In this document: piece by piece, positions 25,433 through 34,128 of the stretch
Layout: every line of letters begins with the position of its first letter
Position numbering within the stretch: the first letter of the stretch is position 1
NCBI GenBank assembly: GCA_040754075.1
Contig: JBFMDH010000002.1
Coordinates: 390,221-452,910, forward strand
Reading direction: 5' to 3'
Length of the DNA stretch: 62,690 nucleotides
From: Acidobacteriota bacterium
GTDB taxonomy: Bacteria; Acidobacteriota; Blastocatellia; UBA7656
Program-made: the position numbers and the translations under genes
Notes under the pieces: model-generated
The model's input: the letters and a program-made list of their open reading frames with translations, nothing else
Databases searched by the model: none
Told to the model about the DNA's origin: nothing

Positions 25433-27271
25433 GTGAACGAAAATCCTCACGACATCAGCCGCCGAACGGTGTTGAAAACCTTTTTAGCACTAACGGTCGT
25501 GGCTTTTTTACTGAGGATTTTTTACGCCGGAAATCTCTACCAGGATGACGGATTATGGTTTACCGCCGGCGAAGAAATATTGCGCGGCAAAGTTCTATAC
25601 AGAGAAATCTATTTCGATAAGCCGCCCGTCCTGCCGTTGCTATATGCGCTGCTCTTTAAAATTTTTGGCGCAAGCATTTTAACGATTCGCTTATTTACAA
25701 TTGGCTATTCTGTTGCTGTGGCTTTTGCGCTCTATCGGTTCGGCGCATATCTGTACGACCGCAGCAAGGGGTTGCTTGCGGCAGCGATGTTCGTGGTTTT
25801 CAGCACCACCTATACGACGGGGCATTTTCAAGGACTCAATACCGATTTGTTGATGACCTTGCCCTATACGCTTGCCGCGTACTGGTTCGTTCGGGCGGCT
25901 ACAGATGAACACGCCACTTCATTACGTTTGGCAACTGCGCTTGCCAGCGGTGTCAGTATCAGCCTTGCCTTTCAAACCAATCCTAAAGGGATTTTCGATT
26001 TGCTATTCGTTGTACTTGGTTCGTGGTTTGTGATTAGAAGTCGAGAGTCTGGAGTCTGGAGTCCGGAGTCTGAAATTGCGCTTCAAAAGCCAGCGCCGGA
26101 ATCTGCGACCGTTAATAACCGACGGATGGAGATTTGGCGCGTCATCGCGTATTGCGTTATCGGCTTGGTATTGGGCGCAGTGCCTTTTTATATCTATCTG
26201 GCGGCAAGCGGATCGCTTGCGGATTACTGGCAAAGCGTCTGGGTGTGGGGCAGCAAATATGCGCGCTATTACCCGTTGTGGCGCTCAATGTTGACTGCGC
26301 TTCGCCAAAGTCTCGGCTATTTTACCCTGAATAATATTTTGCTGATTGCGCTGGTCGTTGTAGCTGGCAAAACTTTAAACCGGTTCAAAGCCAACCGTGG
26401 TAGTCTGAAAACGGCTACAGGAGCCGGTTTCAAGGTCGGGCGTTTGAATGAAGCCGATGCGTTGATGTTGCTCTGGTTCGCGGTCTCTTTTATCGGCATG
26501 TCTGTAGGAGGCAGGTTTTTCGGGCATTATTTTTTTCAGATTCTCCCGGCGCTTTGTTTGATTGGCGCTTCGGGAATGACAGAGATTATCGCGCGGTTGA
26601 AAAAAACGAAGGTCAATGTGCGACGTATGGTTTATGGGATTTTGATTTCAGGGTTTGCCGTCACTTTGGTGCGCTTTCATGCGCGGACGGCGGGGCTTGC
26701 CGTTGATGAGTTGCGCGGCGCGAAAAGCGAGATGACGCAAACCTGGTATCACGAACGATTGAATCGCGAGGAATTTCAGGCAGCGCAAACCGTCAAAGAA
26801 ATCGAAGACGAGGCAAATCCGGTAAAGCCATTTGATTTTGAAAAGCTACGTCGAGCTGGCGCAAACATTACGGCAACCCCAACGAGTGCTGATTACCTGT
26901 TCGTCTGGGGCTACAGACCGGAGATTTATTACTGGTCGGGACTGTTGCCCGCTTCACGTTACCTGAGTTCGCAACAGCTCACAGGGGTTCCGGCGGATGT
27001 CCATTTTTTCAGTGATGAATTTGCGCTGATGCTTGATGAAGCGACCACCGCCGCACATCGCGCACAGCTTTTAACTGATCTGCAAATGCGCCGCCCGAAA
27101 TTTATTGTTGATGAACTCGCGGCATATAACTCGCAGCTTGCGATGAGCAATTATCCTGAACTTAAAAATTTTTTAAACGATTACAAATTGATGGAAACCG
27201 ACAAAGGTTTTTTCATCTATTTTTTGCGCAACCCGAAAGACAAGAAAAAGAACGCATCAGGTCGCGAGTAA
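25433..27271 (+). CDS. PMT/ArnT-type membrane glycosyltransferase
   Basis: 612 aa integral membrane protein with about ten hydrophobic segments. The first loop (YQDDGLWFTAGEEILRGKVL, then YREIYFDKPPVLPLLY) carries the acidic residues and DKPP motif of the PMT_2/GT83-type enzymes, which transfer a sugar from a lipid donor in the periplasm. The start is GTG, three bases after the ttcA stop. The acceptor is unknown. A heptamer repeat array is translated within the protein (about residues 204-214), in a hydrophilic insert between membrane segments. The C-terminal 250 residues are soluble. Confidence 0.82.
   Translation: MNENPHDISRRTVLKTFLALTVVAFLLRIFYAGNLYQDDGLWFTAGEEILRGKVLYREIYFDKPPVLPLLYALLFKIFGASILTIRLFTIGYSVAVAFALYRFGAYLYDRSKGLLAAAMFVVFSTTYTTGHFQGLNTDLLMTLPYTLAAYWFVRAATDEHATSLRLATALASGVSISLAFQTNPKGIFDLLFVVLGSWFVIRSRESGVWSPESEIALQKPAPESATVNNRRMEIWRVIAYCVIGLVLGAVPFYIYLAASGSLADYWQSVWVWGSKYARYYPLWRSMLTALRQSLGYFTLNNILLIALVVVAGKTLNRFKANRGSLKTATGAGFKVGRLNEADALMLLWFAVSFIGMSVGGRFFGHYFFQILPALCLIGASGMTEIIARLKKTKVNVRRMVYGILISGFAVTLVRFHARTAGLAVDELRGAKSEMTQTWYHERLNREEFQAAQTVKEIEDEANPVKPFDFEKLRRAGANITATPTSADYLFVWGYRPEIYYWSGLLPASRYLSSQQLTGVPADVHFFSDEFALMLDEATTAAHRAQLLTDLQMRRPKFIVDELAAYNSQLAMSNYPELKNFLNDYKLMETDKGFFIYFLRNPKDKKKNASGRE
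26043..26072. repeat. GAGTCTG heptamer array inside the glycosyltransferase gene
   Basis: Four degenerate units of GAGTCTG (GAGTCTG GAGTCTG GAGTCCG GAGTCTG) lie in frame within the coding region and encode SRESGVWSPESE. A 28-bp array does not shift the frame here because the whole insert is a multiple of three with its flanks. Confidence 0.85.
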
Positions 27272-27292
27272 ACAATTAGTCAAAAATCAAAT

Positions 27293-28063
27293 TCATTGGC
27301 TCAGCCAACCCTTGATCAATTCGTACAACTTTACGTCATCTCTTAGCAGGCAGGCATGACCTTTGCGGCGCAAAATTTTCACCGTTGCATTGGGGATGCG
27401 CTTTTGCATCTCGCGGGCTTCGCGTACGGAGGGAACGAGTAAATCTCTTTCGGTGGCAATGAGTAAAGTCGGGGCTTGAATTTCATTGAGTCTATTGGTG
27501 ACATCCACTTGCGCGATGAGTTGCAGACGCCTGGCGTAACTTTTCATCTCTACGGAGCGCAGAATTTGCACGATTTTTTTACGGTCTTCGCGAGATACAC
27601 GATCAACCAGTAAGCCAAGCGCCGCAGAGGTCAGACGAAAAGGCACGACGAATCGCGCCGGTAACGCAGAGGCAAGAAAAGCGGCAAGTTGTATGCGAAG
27701 GCGGCGTCGATAGTAGGGAAATGAATTGACTAAAACGAGGCGTTGGGTGAAGGTCGGATAGCGTAAAGCGAAGTGTAAAACGATGGTGCCGCCAAACGAT
27801 TCGCCGAGTATGATGGCTTGAGTTTCACCCAGGTCTTCAATGATTGAGGCAATGTCGTCTGAGAGGTCGTCATAGGTTGCGCGGGCGTCTTCGCGCAATC
27901 GATAGGTGACGATGCGATAATTTCGGGTGAGTGAGGGAAGTTGTTTATAAAAGAGTTCGCCGCTGCCATCTAACCCTGAGACGTAAATTAACAACGGCAA
28001 ATCGCTTTGTGTGCCATGCAGTGTGTATACGGGCTTTTGAGTTGATAAGACGACTTTCTTCAT
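27293..28063 (-). CDS. alpha/beta hydrolase
   Basis: 256 aa alpha/beta-hydrolase-fold protein. The nucleophile elbow is GESFGG with Ser89; the oxyanion region is LIYVSGLDGSGELFY. The probable acidic residue is in LLIATERDLLVPS, and the catalytic histidine in RRKGHACLLRDD. No signal peptide is seen. It may be an esterase, thioesterase or C-C hydrolase; I cannot tell which. It lies on the minus strand downstream of pyrF with a gap of about 70 bp. Confidence 0.85.
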   Translation of the reverse strand: MKKVVLSTQKPVYTLHGTQSDLPLLIYVSGLDGSGELFYKQLPSLTRNYRIVTYRLREDARATYDDLSDDIASIIEDLGETQAIILGESFGGTIVLHFALRYPTFTQRLVLVNSFPYYRRRLRIQLAAFLASALPARFVVPFRLTSAALGLLVDRVSREDRKKIVQILRSVEMKSYARRLQLIAQVDVTNRLNEIQAPTLLIATERDLLVPSVREAREMQKRIPNATVKILRRKGHACLLRDDVKLYELIKGWLSQ

Positions 28064-28130
28064 TCACTGATTTTTTGTTGCCTGATGAATCCGATGCTTT
28101 AGCCGTTCACCTTACGAAATGCCCCGGGCG

Positions 28131-28862
28131 CTAAGCGTTATTGATTTCCTCAAGAATGCGCTCGGTTGCGGCGCGTGGGTCAGCGGCATCGGTGATGGCG
28201 CGACCGATGACCAGGTAATCTGCGCCGTCGCGTATGGCAGCAGCCGGTGTGGCGACGCGCTTCTGGTCGCCGCTTGCAGACCAGGCGGGGCGAATGCCGG
28301 GCGTTAGAATGATGAAATTTTCACTGGCGACCTGCTCACGAATCAGACGAATTTCATGCGGCGAAGCGACAACGCCATCAAGCCCTGCGAGTCGTGCAAG
28401 GGTGGCGAGTCGTATCACCATCTCTTCGGCTTTATGCGGGATGCCGACTTCAGCGAGGCTTGCATCATTCATGCTGGTGAGCACCGTAACCCCCAAAACT
28501 TTAGCGCGAGTAGATAAGTCTGGATTTGGTGATTGCAAGGCTTTGGCTGCGGCTGTCATCATCTCTGAGCCGCCAAGCGCATGAACGTTGAAAAGCGTGA
28601 CGCCCAAGTTTGCAGCCGATTGCGCCGCGCCGGCGACGGTGTTGGGGATGTCGTGAAATTTCAGGTCGAGAAAAACCTTTTCGCCGGCGGCGATGATTTC
28701 ACGAACCAGTTGCGGACCTTCGGCAGTGAACAACTGTTTGCCGATTTTAAACATACCGACCATGCCGGACAGTCGCTCGACCAGCGCGAGCGCCGCCTCG
28801 CGCGTCGCAACATCAAGCGCGACGACGATTTTTTCTTTTATCTCAGGGGATTGATTATGCAA
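28131..28862 (-). CDS. pyrF: orotidine 5'-phosphate decarboxylase
   Basis: 243 aa enzyme of the last step of UMP synthesis. The catalytic motif FLDLKFHDIPNTV contains the Asp-Lys-Asp array, and the phosphate-binding C-terminus has LTPGIRP ... YLVIGRAIT. The start is TTG at 28862, supported by AGGAGG six bases upstream. pyrD and pyrK lie upstream on the same strand but are separated by the bactofilin gene and a strong terminator, so pyrF is likely to have its own promoter. Confidence 0.95.
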   Translation of the reverse strand: MHNQSPEIKEKIVVALDVATREAALALVERLSGMVGMFKIGKQLFTAEGPQLVREIIAAGEKVFLDLKFHDIPNTVAGAAQSAANLGVTLFNVHALGGSEMMTAAAKALQSPNPDLSTRAKVLGVTVLTSMNDASLAEVGIPHKAEEMVIRLATLARLAGLDGVVASPHEIRLIREQVASENFIILTPGIRPAWSASGDQKRVATPAAAIRDGADYLVIGRAITDAADPRAATERILEEINNA

Positions 28863-28939
28863 GTTATGCCTCCTGTAATTTGACTATATCGATTGATGGT
28901 TAGTGGCTCAAGAAAGTAAGCGCGAATTTGGCGAGCCGA

Positions 28940-28988
28940 AAAATCAAAAGCCAGGTTATCCCGAACGAATAACCTGGCTTTTGATTTT
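28940..28988. terminator. strong bidirectional terminator between bactofilin and pyrF
   Basis: AAAATCAAAAGCCAGGTTA at 28941-28959 has an exact complement at 28970-28988, giving a 19-bp stem whose outer part is A/T-rich on both strands. It would end the bactofilin transcript. Confidence 0.85.
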
Positions 28989-29023
28989 GAACGATTGATG
29001 AAGCAAGCAAATGGCGAAAATGC

Positions 29024-29506
29024 TTATGCTCCCTTGGTCTTGCGTTTATCGGCTTCGGAAATGCTGGTGACATTTTCCGTCGGGTGTTGAAGAACTTTCC
29101 CTGCGTCACTGTTCATAGTTATCGAACCGTTGAAGACCGACCCCTCTTCGATAGCCAGCGCCGGAGTGGTCAGGTCGCCAATCAGTTTGCCGGATTTATG
29201 AATTTCGATTTTAACTCTGGCGTTGATGTTGCCACTTACCGAGCCGTGTACAATGCAGGTGCCGACATCGATTTGAGCTTCCAGATGACCCGTTTCGCCA
29301 ATAATTAGCGTACCTTTTTCGGAATAAAGCTTGCCTTTAATGGTGCCATCAACTTGCAGTTTATCCGAAAAATTTACATCGCCGATGATTTCAACGCTCC
29401 TGCCAATCCATCCGAAATCGGAATTGTTACTGCTTTTGGGTTGACTGATAATGGGGGCGTTGCTGCTGCCAGTGTTTTTATTGCTTCCAAACATAGAATT
29501 GAGCAT
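29024..29506 (-). CDS. bactofilin
   Basis: 160 aa. The central beta-helix DUF583/bactofilin domain is seen as repeating segments: GRSVEIIGDVNFSDKLQVDG, TIKGKLYSEKGTLIIGE, HLEAQIDVGTCIVHGSVSGN. Disordered, serine/asparagine-rich and lysine-rich ends flank it, as usual. Bactofilins polymerise into nucleotide-free filaments that organise the cell envelope. The ATG at 29506 is preferred (GGAAG eight bases upstream) over an in-frame GTG at 29515. Neighbouring pyr genes are unrelated in function. Confidence 0.92.
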   Translation of the reverse strand: MLNSMFGSNKNTGSSNAPIISQPKSSNNSDFGWIGRSVEIIGDVNFSDKLQVDGTIKGKLYSEKGTLIIGETGHLEAQIDVGTCIVHGSVSGNINARVKIEIHKSGKLIGDLTTPALAIEEGSVFNGSITMNSDAGKVLQHPTENVTSISEADKRKTKGA

Positions 29507-29707
29507 ATCTTTCACTTCCGAATTAGAGATTTTTTTGAGTTTGCATTATCGGGAAACCGGTTGTAGTCGTCCGATAACTGAGAGGTGTTGCCAATTTTCC
29601 CAGCGAGGGCAGCAAGCGTTATACGATGAGCGCGGGCGCAAAGTCAAGCGAGAGGCAAACTCCATCACGAACCAAGGTCAGGAAACTTAAAGAGCCATAG
29701 CCGAGTT

Positions 29708-30676
29708 TCAGTTTCGATTAACGGAGCCGATAAGCGATTGCATAGTGGTCGAATGTTGATTGCAATAGTCTGCCAGCTCATCAATGGTTTTCATGGTTAC
29801 GCTGGGGTCGTAATAGTTTGCCGTACCAATTTGTACGGCAGTCGCTCCGGCAATAATGAATTCCAGCGCATCGGCAGCCGAAGCGATACCGCCTATGCCG
29901 ATAAGCGGAACGCTTACGGTGCTGGCGACTTCGTAAACCATACGCACGGCAATCGGTTTAATGGCGGGACCTGAAAGTCCGCCGGTGCCGAAATTGAGGT
30001 GCGGTTTACGTGAATGAATATCAATTGCCATTCCCACCAGGGTATTAATCAGCGATAAAGCGTCGGCTCCGGCATCGACAATGGCGCGCGCCAGTTCTTT
30101 GATGTCGGTGACGTTAGGCGAAAGTTTGACGATTAAGGGTCTTTGCGCGGCGCGGCGGGCTTTTTCTGTAAGTTTTGCGGCAGCCAAAGGAGAACTGCCA
30201 ATCACAATGCCGCCTTCTTTAACATTCGGGCAGGAGATGTTGAGTTCATATGCCGCAATGCCTTCGCCATCGTTGAGTATTTGAATGGCTTCAAGATAAT
30301 CTTCATCGGAATAGCCGAAGACATTGGCAATAACCTGCGTGTCGTATTTGCGCAGCAGCGGTAATTTTTCTTCAACGAAAGCGCGCGCGCCGACATTTTG
30401 CAAACCGATAGCATTGAGCATGCCGCCATGAGTTTCGACGATGCGCGTCGGAATGTTACCGGGCAGGGGACGCGCCGATAAGCCTTTAGTCGAGAAGCCG
30501 CCAAGCCTGTTGAGGTCAATGAGTCCGGCAAACTCTAACCCGTAACCGAAAGTTCCCGACGCGCCCATCACCGGATTTTTTAATTTAATTCCGGCGATTT
30601 CGACTGCAAGCCGTTCGATTGCGGACGCTTCGATTGCGGATTGCGAAATGCGGATTGCGGATTGATTGTCGCTCAT
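29708..30676 (-). CDS. pyrD: dihydroorotate dehydrogenase, class 1B catalytic subunit
   Basis: 322 aa FMN enzyme oxidising dihydroorotate to orotate. The fold begins with [19 protein letters not shown] at about residue 22. The catalytic base is the cysteine of [11 protein letters not shown], which marks class 1B, the NAD-linked type that partners PyrK. pyrK lies directly upstream. The first 20 residues ([11 protein letters not shown]...) are not part of the family. They are encoded by a repeat block that also forms the N-terminus of the gmhB product at 41105. A seven-codon leader ends two bases before the ATG. Confidence 0.95.
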   Translation of the reverse strand: MSDNQSAIRISQSAIEASAIERLAVEIAGIKLKNPVMGASGTFGYGLEFAGLIDLNRLGGFSTKGLSARPLPGNIPTRIVETHGGMLNAIGLQNVGARAFVEEKLPLLRKYDTQVIANVFGYSDEDYLEAIQILNDGEGIAAYELNISCPNVKEGGIVIGSSPLAAAKLTEKARRAAQRPLIVKLSPNVTDIKELARAIVDAGADALSLINTLVGMAIDIHSRKPHLNFGTGGLSGPAIKPIAVRMVYEVASTVSVPLIGIGGIASAADALEFIIAGATAVQIGTANYYDPSVTMKTIDELADYCNQHSTTMQSLIGSVNRN

Positions 30677-30808
30677 CGTTATATTGGGTTGATTCCTTTC
30701 ATCATTACTTTAATCCCTATACTCAAGAGTCTGACACTCTGAATTCCCCTTAAAACTCGGCTTCCCGGTGCAGTCAATCCGCAATTCGCATTTCGCATTC
30801 CGCAATTT
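30618..30808. repeat. ATTGCGG heptamer inverted-repeat element between pyrK and pyrD
   Basis: Degenerate GCGGATT units at about 30618-30664 and an inverted partner at about 30776-30807 can pair over roughly 30 bp. On the minus strand the element starts just behind the pyrK stop codon and ends within the first 20 codons of pyrD. Its right part (30618-30702, 85 bp) is repeated at 41079-41163 with only two mismatches that I can count. Confidence 0.9.
30679..30702 (-). CDS. possible leader peptide MKGINPI before pyrD
   Basis: Seven codons (ATGAAAGGAATCAACCC...) and a TAA that ends two bases before the pyrD ATG; an ATG just upstream could add one residue. No ribosome site lies between it and pyrD, so translational coupling is conceivable. 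The same seven codons precede gmhB. It may simply be repeat sequence. Confidence 0.3.
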   Translation of the reverse strand: MKGINPI

Positions 30809-31641
30809 TAATGTGCCATTGCCGTGACTTCCCAGCGAATGATTTCGGCTGGGAAAATAGAGCCATCCGTGCACACGCGCTGGTAAGCCTGATAGCTTTT
30901 CGCGTCAGCGTCTTTGATGGCGACGACACAACCGACGCAGACGCCAAATCCGCAACCCATCGGCGCTTCAAGCGATGCCAGACATTTGATGGCGAAGCCT
31001 TCGGCAATTTCTGCTACTCGTTTCATCATCACCCAGGGACCGCAAGTGTAAATGGTGGCATTTTCACCTTTGCCTTCGCGTAAAAATTTTTCAAGCGGCG
31101 CAGTGACAAACCCGCGCTCACCTAAACTGCCATCGTCGGTTGTCAAGGTTATTGGCAAAGCAAGCTTTTTAAAATCATCCAAACCGCACCCGGTTGCAAC
31201 CTTCCGGTTGGCTGCGCCAAAGAAGATTTGCGTCTCGATTTGCCGTCGCTGTAATTCCTGGCAAAGTAGATAAACTGAAGCCGAGCCGATGCCGCCTGCA
31301 ACCACGAGCGCTTTACTGCCCAGCCCTGTTTTTTGCAGCGGTTCATCCAACCAACAATTGCCGAGTGGCAATAGGATATCGACTTTGCCACCGCTGTCGA
31401 GGTGGGAAAGCATTTGCGTTCCGCGACCGAGTACCTGATAGAGAAAGGAGAGTTGGTTGGAATTTTCAATGCGATAAATGGCAAGCGCCCGCCTCAGCAG
31501 AGGTTCAAAAGTGTCATGCGCTTTGAGCATGGCAAATTGTCCGGCTTTTGCAGCAATCGCTTCCTTAAAATTGAGAGTCAGCAATTTATAACCCGGCGTG
31601 AGTTCGAGATTCGATTCAACAGTGGCGATGGTATCAATCAT
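30808..31641 (-). CDS. pyrK: dihydroorotate dehydrogenase electron-transfer subunit
   Basis: 277 aa FAD and [2Fe-2S] protein that passes electrons from PyrD to NAD+. The FAD-binding region has PLLRRALAIYRIE, and the NAD region GGIGSASVYLLCQEL. The iron-sulfur cysteines are in MGCGFGVCVGCVV, with a fourth further on in YQRVCTDG. It forms a two-gene set with class 1B pyrD, separated by an inserted heptamer element. The stop codon coincides with the start of the repeat. Confidence 0.92.
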   Translation of the reverse strand: MIDTIATVESNLELTPGYKLLTLNFKEAIAAKAGQFAMLKAHDTFEPLLRRALAIYRIENSNQLSFLYQVLGRGTQMLSHLDSGGKVDILLPLGNCWLDEPLQKTGLGSKALVVAGGIGSASVYLLCQELQRRQIETQIFFGAANRKVATGCGLDDFKKLALPITLTTDDGSLGERGFVTAPLEKFLREGKGENATIYTCGPWVMMKRVAEIAEGFAIKCLASLEAPMGCGFGVCVGCVVAIKDADAKSYQAYQRVCTDGSIFPAEIIRWEVTAMAH

Positions 31642-31720
31642 GCGTTTCAGAAAAAATTATTCGGTTTGAAGAATTTTTATTATGGACGGGCAACTTCTGA
31701 GCGTCAACTGGAGCATCTCA

Positions 31721-31736
31721 TATACGAAATCGTATA
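31721..31736. promoter_or_regulatory. palindrome, possible operator
   Basis: TATACGA-AA-TCGTATA is a 16-bp inverted repeat with 7-bp arms in the divergent gap between pyrK and the first sigma factor gene. Its size and symmetry fit a dimeric repressor site. Nothing identifies the regulator. Confidence 0.35.
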
Positions 31737-31920
31737 GCATCACACGCAAAAACCTCGTGTTTTGCTGCGAGGATAATTGGCGAAAAATTCGCACCTTCTG
31801 TTAAATCACCTTATTTCTACACTTAAAGAAATATTTTACAGCAACCTTTTTAGTGGCACGTCAGTCGCTCTATCTCTTATTGCCCGAAAACAAATGGACG
31901 CGATTATGGGAGGGAATGAA

Positions 31921-32520
31921 ATGACCACAGCAAATATGGCATTAGCAACCGAAGGTAGCATTAACACAGGTGTGATTGACGAAGATATTAATTATGCGCT
32001 GGCTGGCGAGAAGATGAGCGGATTTGAAGACCTTTATCGCAAGCATTATCGCAGAGTCTATTCGATTTGTTTGAGAATGACGGGCAATACGGCAGAAGCC
32101 GAAGACTTAACTCAAGAAGTATTTATTCAATTACATCGTAAACTGGATTCGTTTCGCGGCGAATCGGCATTCACCACCTGGCTGCATAGATTGACCGTCA
32201 ATCAGGTTTTGATGCATTTTCGCAAACGTTCGGTGAAATCCGAACTGACGACCGAAGATGGCGAGATGCCCGATTCGGTTGACCCCGACACCATTAATCC
32301 CGAAGCGATGCCGATTGTTGATCGGATTTCGCTCGAAACTGCCATTGCGCAACTGCCTCCCGGTTATCGCACCGCGTTTGTTTTACACGATGTCGAAGGT
32401 TACGAACACGAAGAGATTGCCAGGATTTTAGGTTGCAGCCCCGGCACCTCGAAATCCCAGTTACATAAAGCGCGTTTGAAATTGCGTCGTTTGATTCAGC
32501 AACGCGCAGAGGCTGCATAA
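31921..32520 (+). CDS. RNA polymerase sigma factor, ECF family
   Basis: 199 aa from the ATG at 31921, which is preceded by GGGAGGG (31908-31914); the frame is open 48 residues upstream. Region 2 ([20 protein letters not shown], then [16 protein letters not shown]) and region 4 ([37 protein letters not shown]) are complete; region 3 is missing, as in extracytoplasmic-function sigma factors. It probably directs a regulon that includes neighbouring genes. A strong terminator follows it, so it is separately transcribed from the second sigma gene. Confidence 0.93.
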   Translation: MTTANMALATEGSINTGVIDEDINYALAGEKMSGFEDLYRKHYRRVYSICLRMTGNTAEAEDLTQEVFIQLHRKLDSFRGESAFTTWLHRLTVNQVLMHFRKRSVKSELTTEDGEMPDSVDPDTINPEAMPIVDRISLETAIAQLPPGYRTAFVLHDVEGYEHEEIARILGCSPGTSKSQLHKARLKLRRLIQQRAEAA

Positions 32521-32577
32521 GAGTTCAAGAAGGAGAAATACACAACGAGTCGAAGCGGCGCAAAAGAACGCCGCCAA

Positions 32578-32612
32578 AGGCTACCGACAAAAGTTGGTAG
32601 CCTAATTTTTTT
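32578..32612 (+). terminator. Rho-independent terminator after the first ECF gene
   Basis: AGGCTACC (32578-32585) pairs with GGTAGCCT (32596-32603) and is followed by AATTTTTTT, a canonical intrinsic terminator. Confidence 0.92.
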
Positions 32613-32730
32613 GTCTGCTTCATCACTTAACTGGTCTGCGATATGATTCGATAGTGCCAGCCGCTTTTGTGAAATCCTTTACTGCATTGATTTTTCCATC
32701 CCCGAAGATTACTTTTTCAAGACTGGCGAA

Positions 32731-33342
32731 ATGATGAAGCAAAAAGCTGAACACAACTCTGCGGCAAAATTTGCTGGAAGCGACGATAGCAAAATTGTCG
32801 AAGCCTGTTTGCAAGGCGATGCCAGCGCCTGGGAAGCTTTGATTCTGCGTTATCAACGGTTGATTTATTCCATTCCGTTGCGGTCGAAACTCTCGCAGGA
32901 TGATGCTGCGGATATTTTTCAATCCGTCTGTTTGAAACTATACGAAAAGCTTGAAACCCTGCGCGACCATGAAAAATTGAGCGCCTGGATAATTACGACC
33001 ACTACACGTGAGAGTTGGCGATTGTCGGCAAGGCAACGGCGCGAAGTCTCGGTTGATGAATCCGATTCCGAAGACGATTCGCAACCCTTGAATTCTATCG
33101 CTTCCGATGCGCCGCTTGCCGATGAAGAACGCATCCTGCTTGAACAACAACAGGCGGTTCGCCAGGCGATTTCGGTTTTACCCGACCGCTGTAAAAATCT
33201 GGTGACTCTACTTTTTTATAAAAAAGATGAACTGAGCTACACAGAGATTGCCAGGCAGATGGAAATGCCGGTCGCGTCAATCGGGCCAACGCGGGCAAGA
33301 TGTCTTGATAAGCTCAAAAAATTGTTGAGCGGAAAAATTTAA
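32731..33342 (+). CDS. RNA polymerase sigma factor, ECF family (second)
   Basis: 203 aa. Region 2 (WEALILRYQRLIYSIPLRSK, DDAADIFQSVCLKLYEKL) and region 4 (LPDRCKNLVTLLFYKKDEL, YTEIARQMEMPVASIGPTRA) are both present. It is a different subgroup from the first sigma factor: its region 2.2 reads DIFQSV rather than DLTQEV. The zinc-finger gene follows 72 bp downstream and then the CHAT gene. This order suggests a sigma/anti-sigma pair controlling the CHAT locus. Two ATGs at 32731 and 32734 are possible starts. Confidence 0.92.
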   Translation: MMKQKAEHNSAAKFAGSDDSKIVEACLQGDASAWEALILRYQRLIYSIPLRSKLSQDDAADIFQSVCLKLYEKLETLRDHEKLSAWIITTTTRESWRLSARQRREVSVDESDSEDDSQPLNSIASDAPLADEERILLEQQQAVRQAISVLPDRCKNLVTLLFYKKDELSYTEIARQMEMPVASIGPTRARCLDKLKKLLSGKI

Positions 33343-33414
33343 GCCGGCAGGTATTTTTTACACGCTCGTTTACTCTACTGAAATGAGTGCAAAGTAACGA
33401 GAACAAGGAACAAG

Positions 33415-34038
33415 ATGATGAAATGCCCGGGTTTTGAAACATTACTGGATTACCTTGATGGCAAACTTGCTGCCGGTGAATCCACTCAAGTGGCAGAACA
33501 CCTTGCCGGTGGTTGTGCTCAGTGTGCCGCCAACCAGAATTGGTACACTCAGCTAACCGCAATTGCGGCGAGTGATGAATCCGTGGAGCCACCGCCCTGG
33601 GTTACGAAACGCGCCTTGCGAATCTTTGAAACCCGCAAACCTCGTCTTGTCGAAAGGCTCTCGCAGGCAATTGCCGTTCTGATGTTTGATAGCTTTGCGC
33701 GACCGGCAATGGCCGGAGTTCGTTCAACCGAAACCACCAATCGCCAGTTACTCTATAACGCAGGCGCTTACAGTATTGATTTGCAGGTGGCAGCCATCAG
33801 CGGGTCACACGCCGATTTGGTCGGACAGGTTTTGCGCGAAGATGAAGCATCTTTTGAATCGGTCGCCAATTTATCCCTTGAACTCATCGGCGAAGACCGC
33901 AAAATGCATCAGGCATCGACCAATGAGATGGGCGAATTCACGATTAGCAGCATCAAGCAGGGACTTTATCATTTAAATATTCAAACGTCTGAAGGCAACA
34001 TCACCGCGGCGGATGTTCCGGTTATTCAGGCGCAATAA
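33415..34038 (+). CDS. zinc-finger (anti-sigma-like) protein with transthyretin-like C-domain
   Basis: 207 aa. The N-terminal 45 residues (LDYLDGKLAAGESTQVAEHL, then GGCAQC) look like the zinc-binding anti-sigma (ZAS) domain with an H-x4-C-x2-C spacing, close to the usual Hx3Cx2C. The C-terminal part (residues about 130-205) resembles a CarboxypepD_reg/transthyretin-like sandwich: LSLELIGEDRKMHQAST, MGEFTISSIKQGLYHLNIQT. No transmembrane helix is obvious. AAGGAA precedes the ATG. It probably binds the second sigma factor, whose gene is directly upstream. Confidence 0.75.
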   Translation: MMKCPGFETLLDYLDGKLAAGESTQVAEHLAGGCAQCAANQNWYTQLTAIAASDESVEPPPWVTKRALRIFETRKPRLVERLSQAIAVLMFDSFARPAMAGVRSTETTNRQLLYNAGAYSIDLQVAAISGSHADLVGQVLREDEASFESVANLSLELIGEDRKMHQASTNEMGEFTISSIKQGLYHLNIQTSEGNITAADVPVIQAQ

Positions 34039-34045
34039 CTCAGCG

Positions 34046-34108
34046 GGCAAAAGTAAAATGTTGGGCATCTCAGTTGTACTTTTGGAGGTTAAACATTTTA
34101 CTTTTGCC
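34046..34108. repeat. inverted GGCAAAAGT hairpin between the zinc-finger and CHAT genes
   Basis: GGCAAAAGTAAAATGTT at 34046-34062 has an exact 17-bp complement at 34092-34108. The 29-base loop contains GGAGG. The left arm starts just behind the upstream stop codon and the right arm ends at the CHAT gene start region. It could attenuate transcription of the CHAT and subtilase genes. Confidence 0.88.
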
Positions 34109-34128
34109 TGCTTTTGTCTAAGGAGCCT

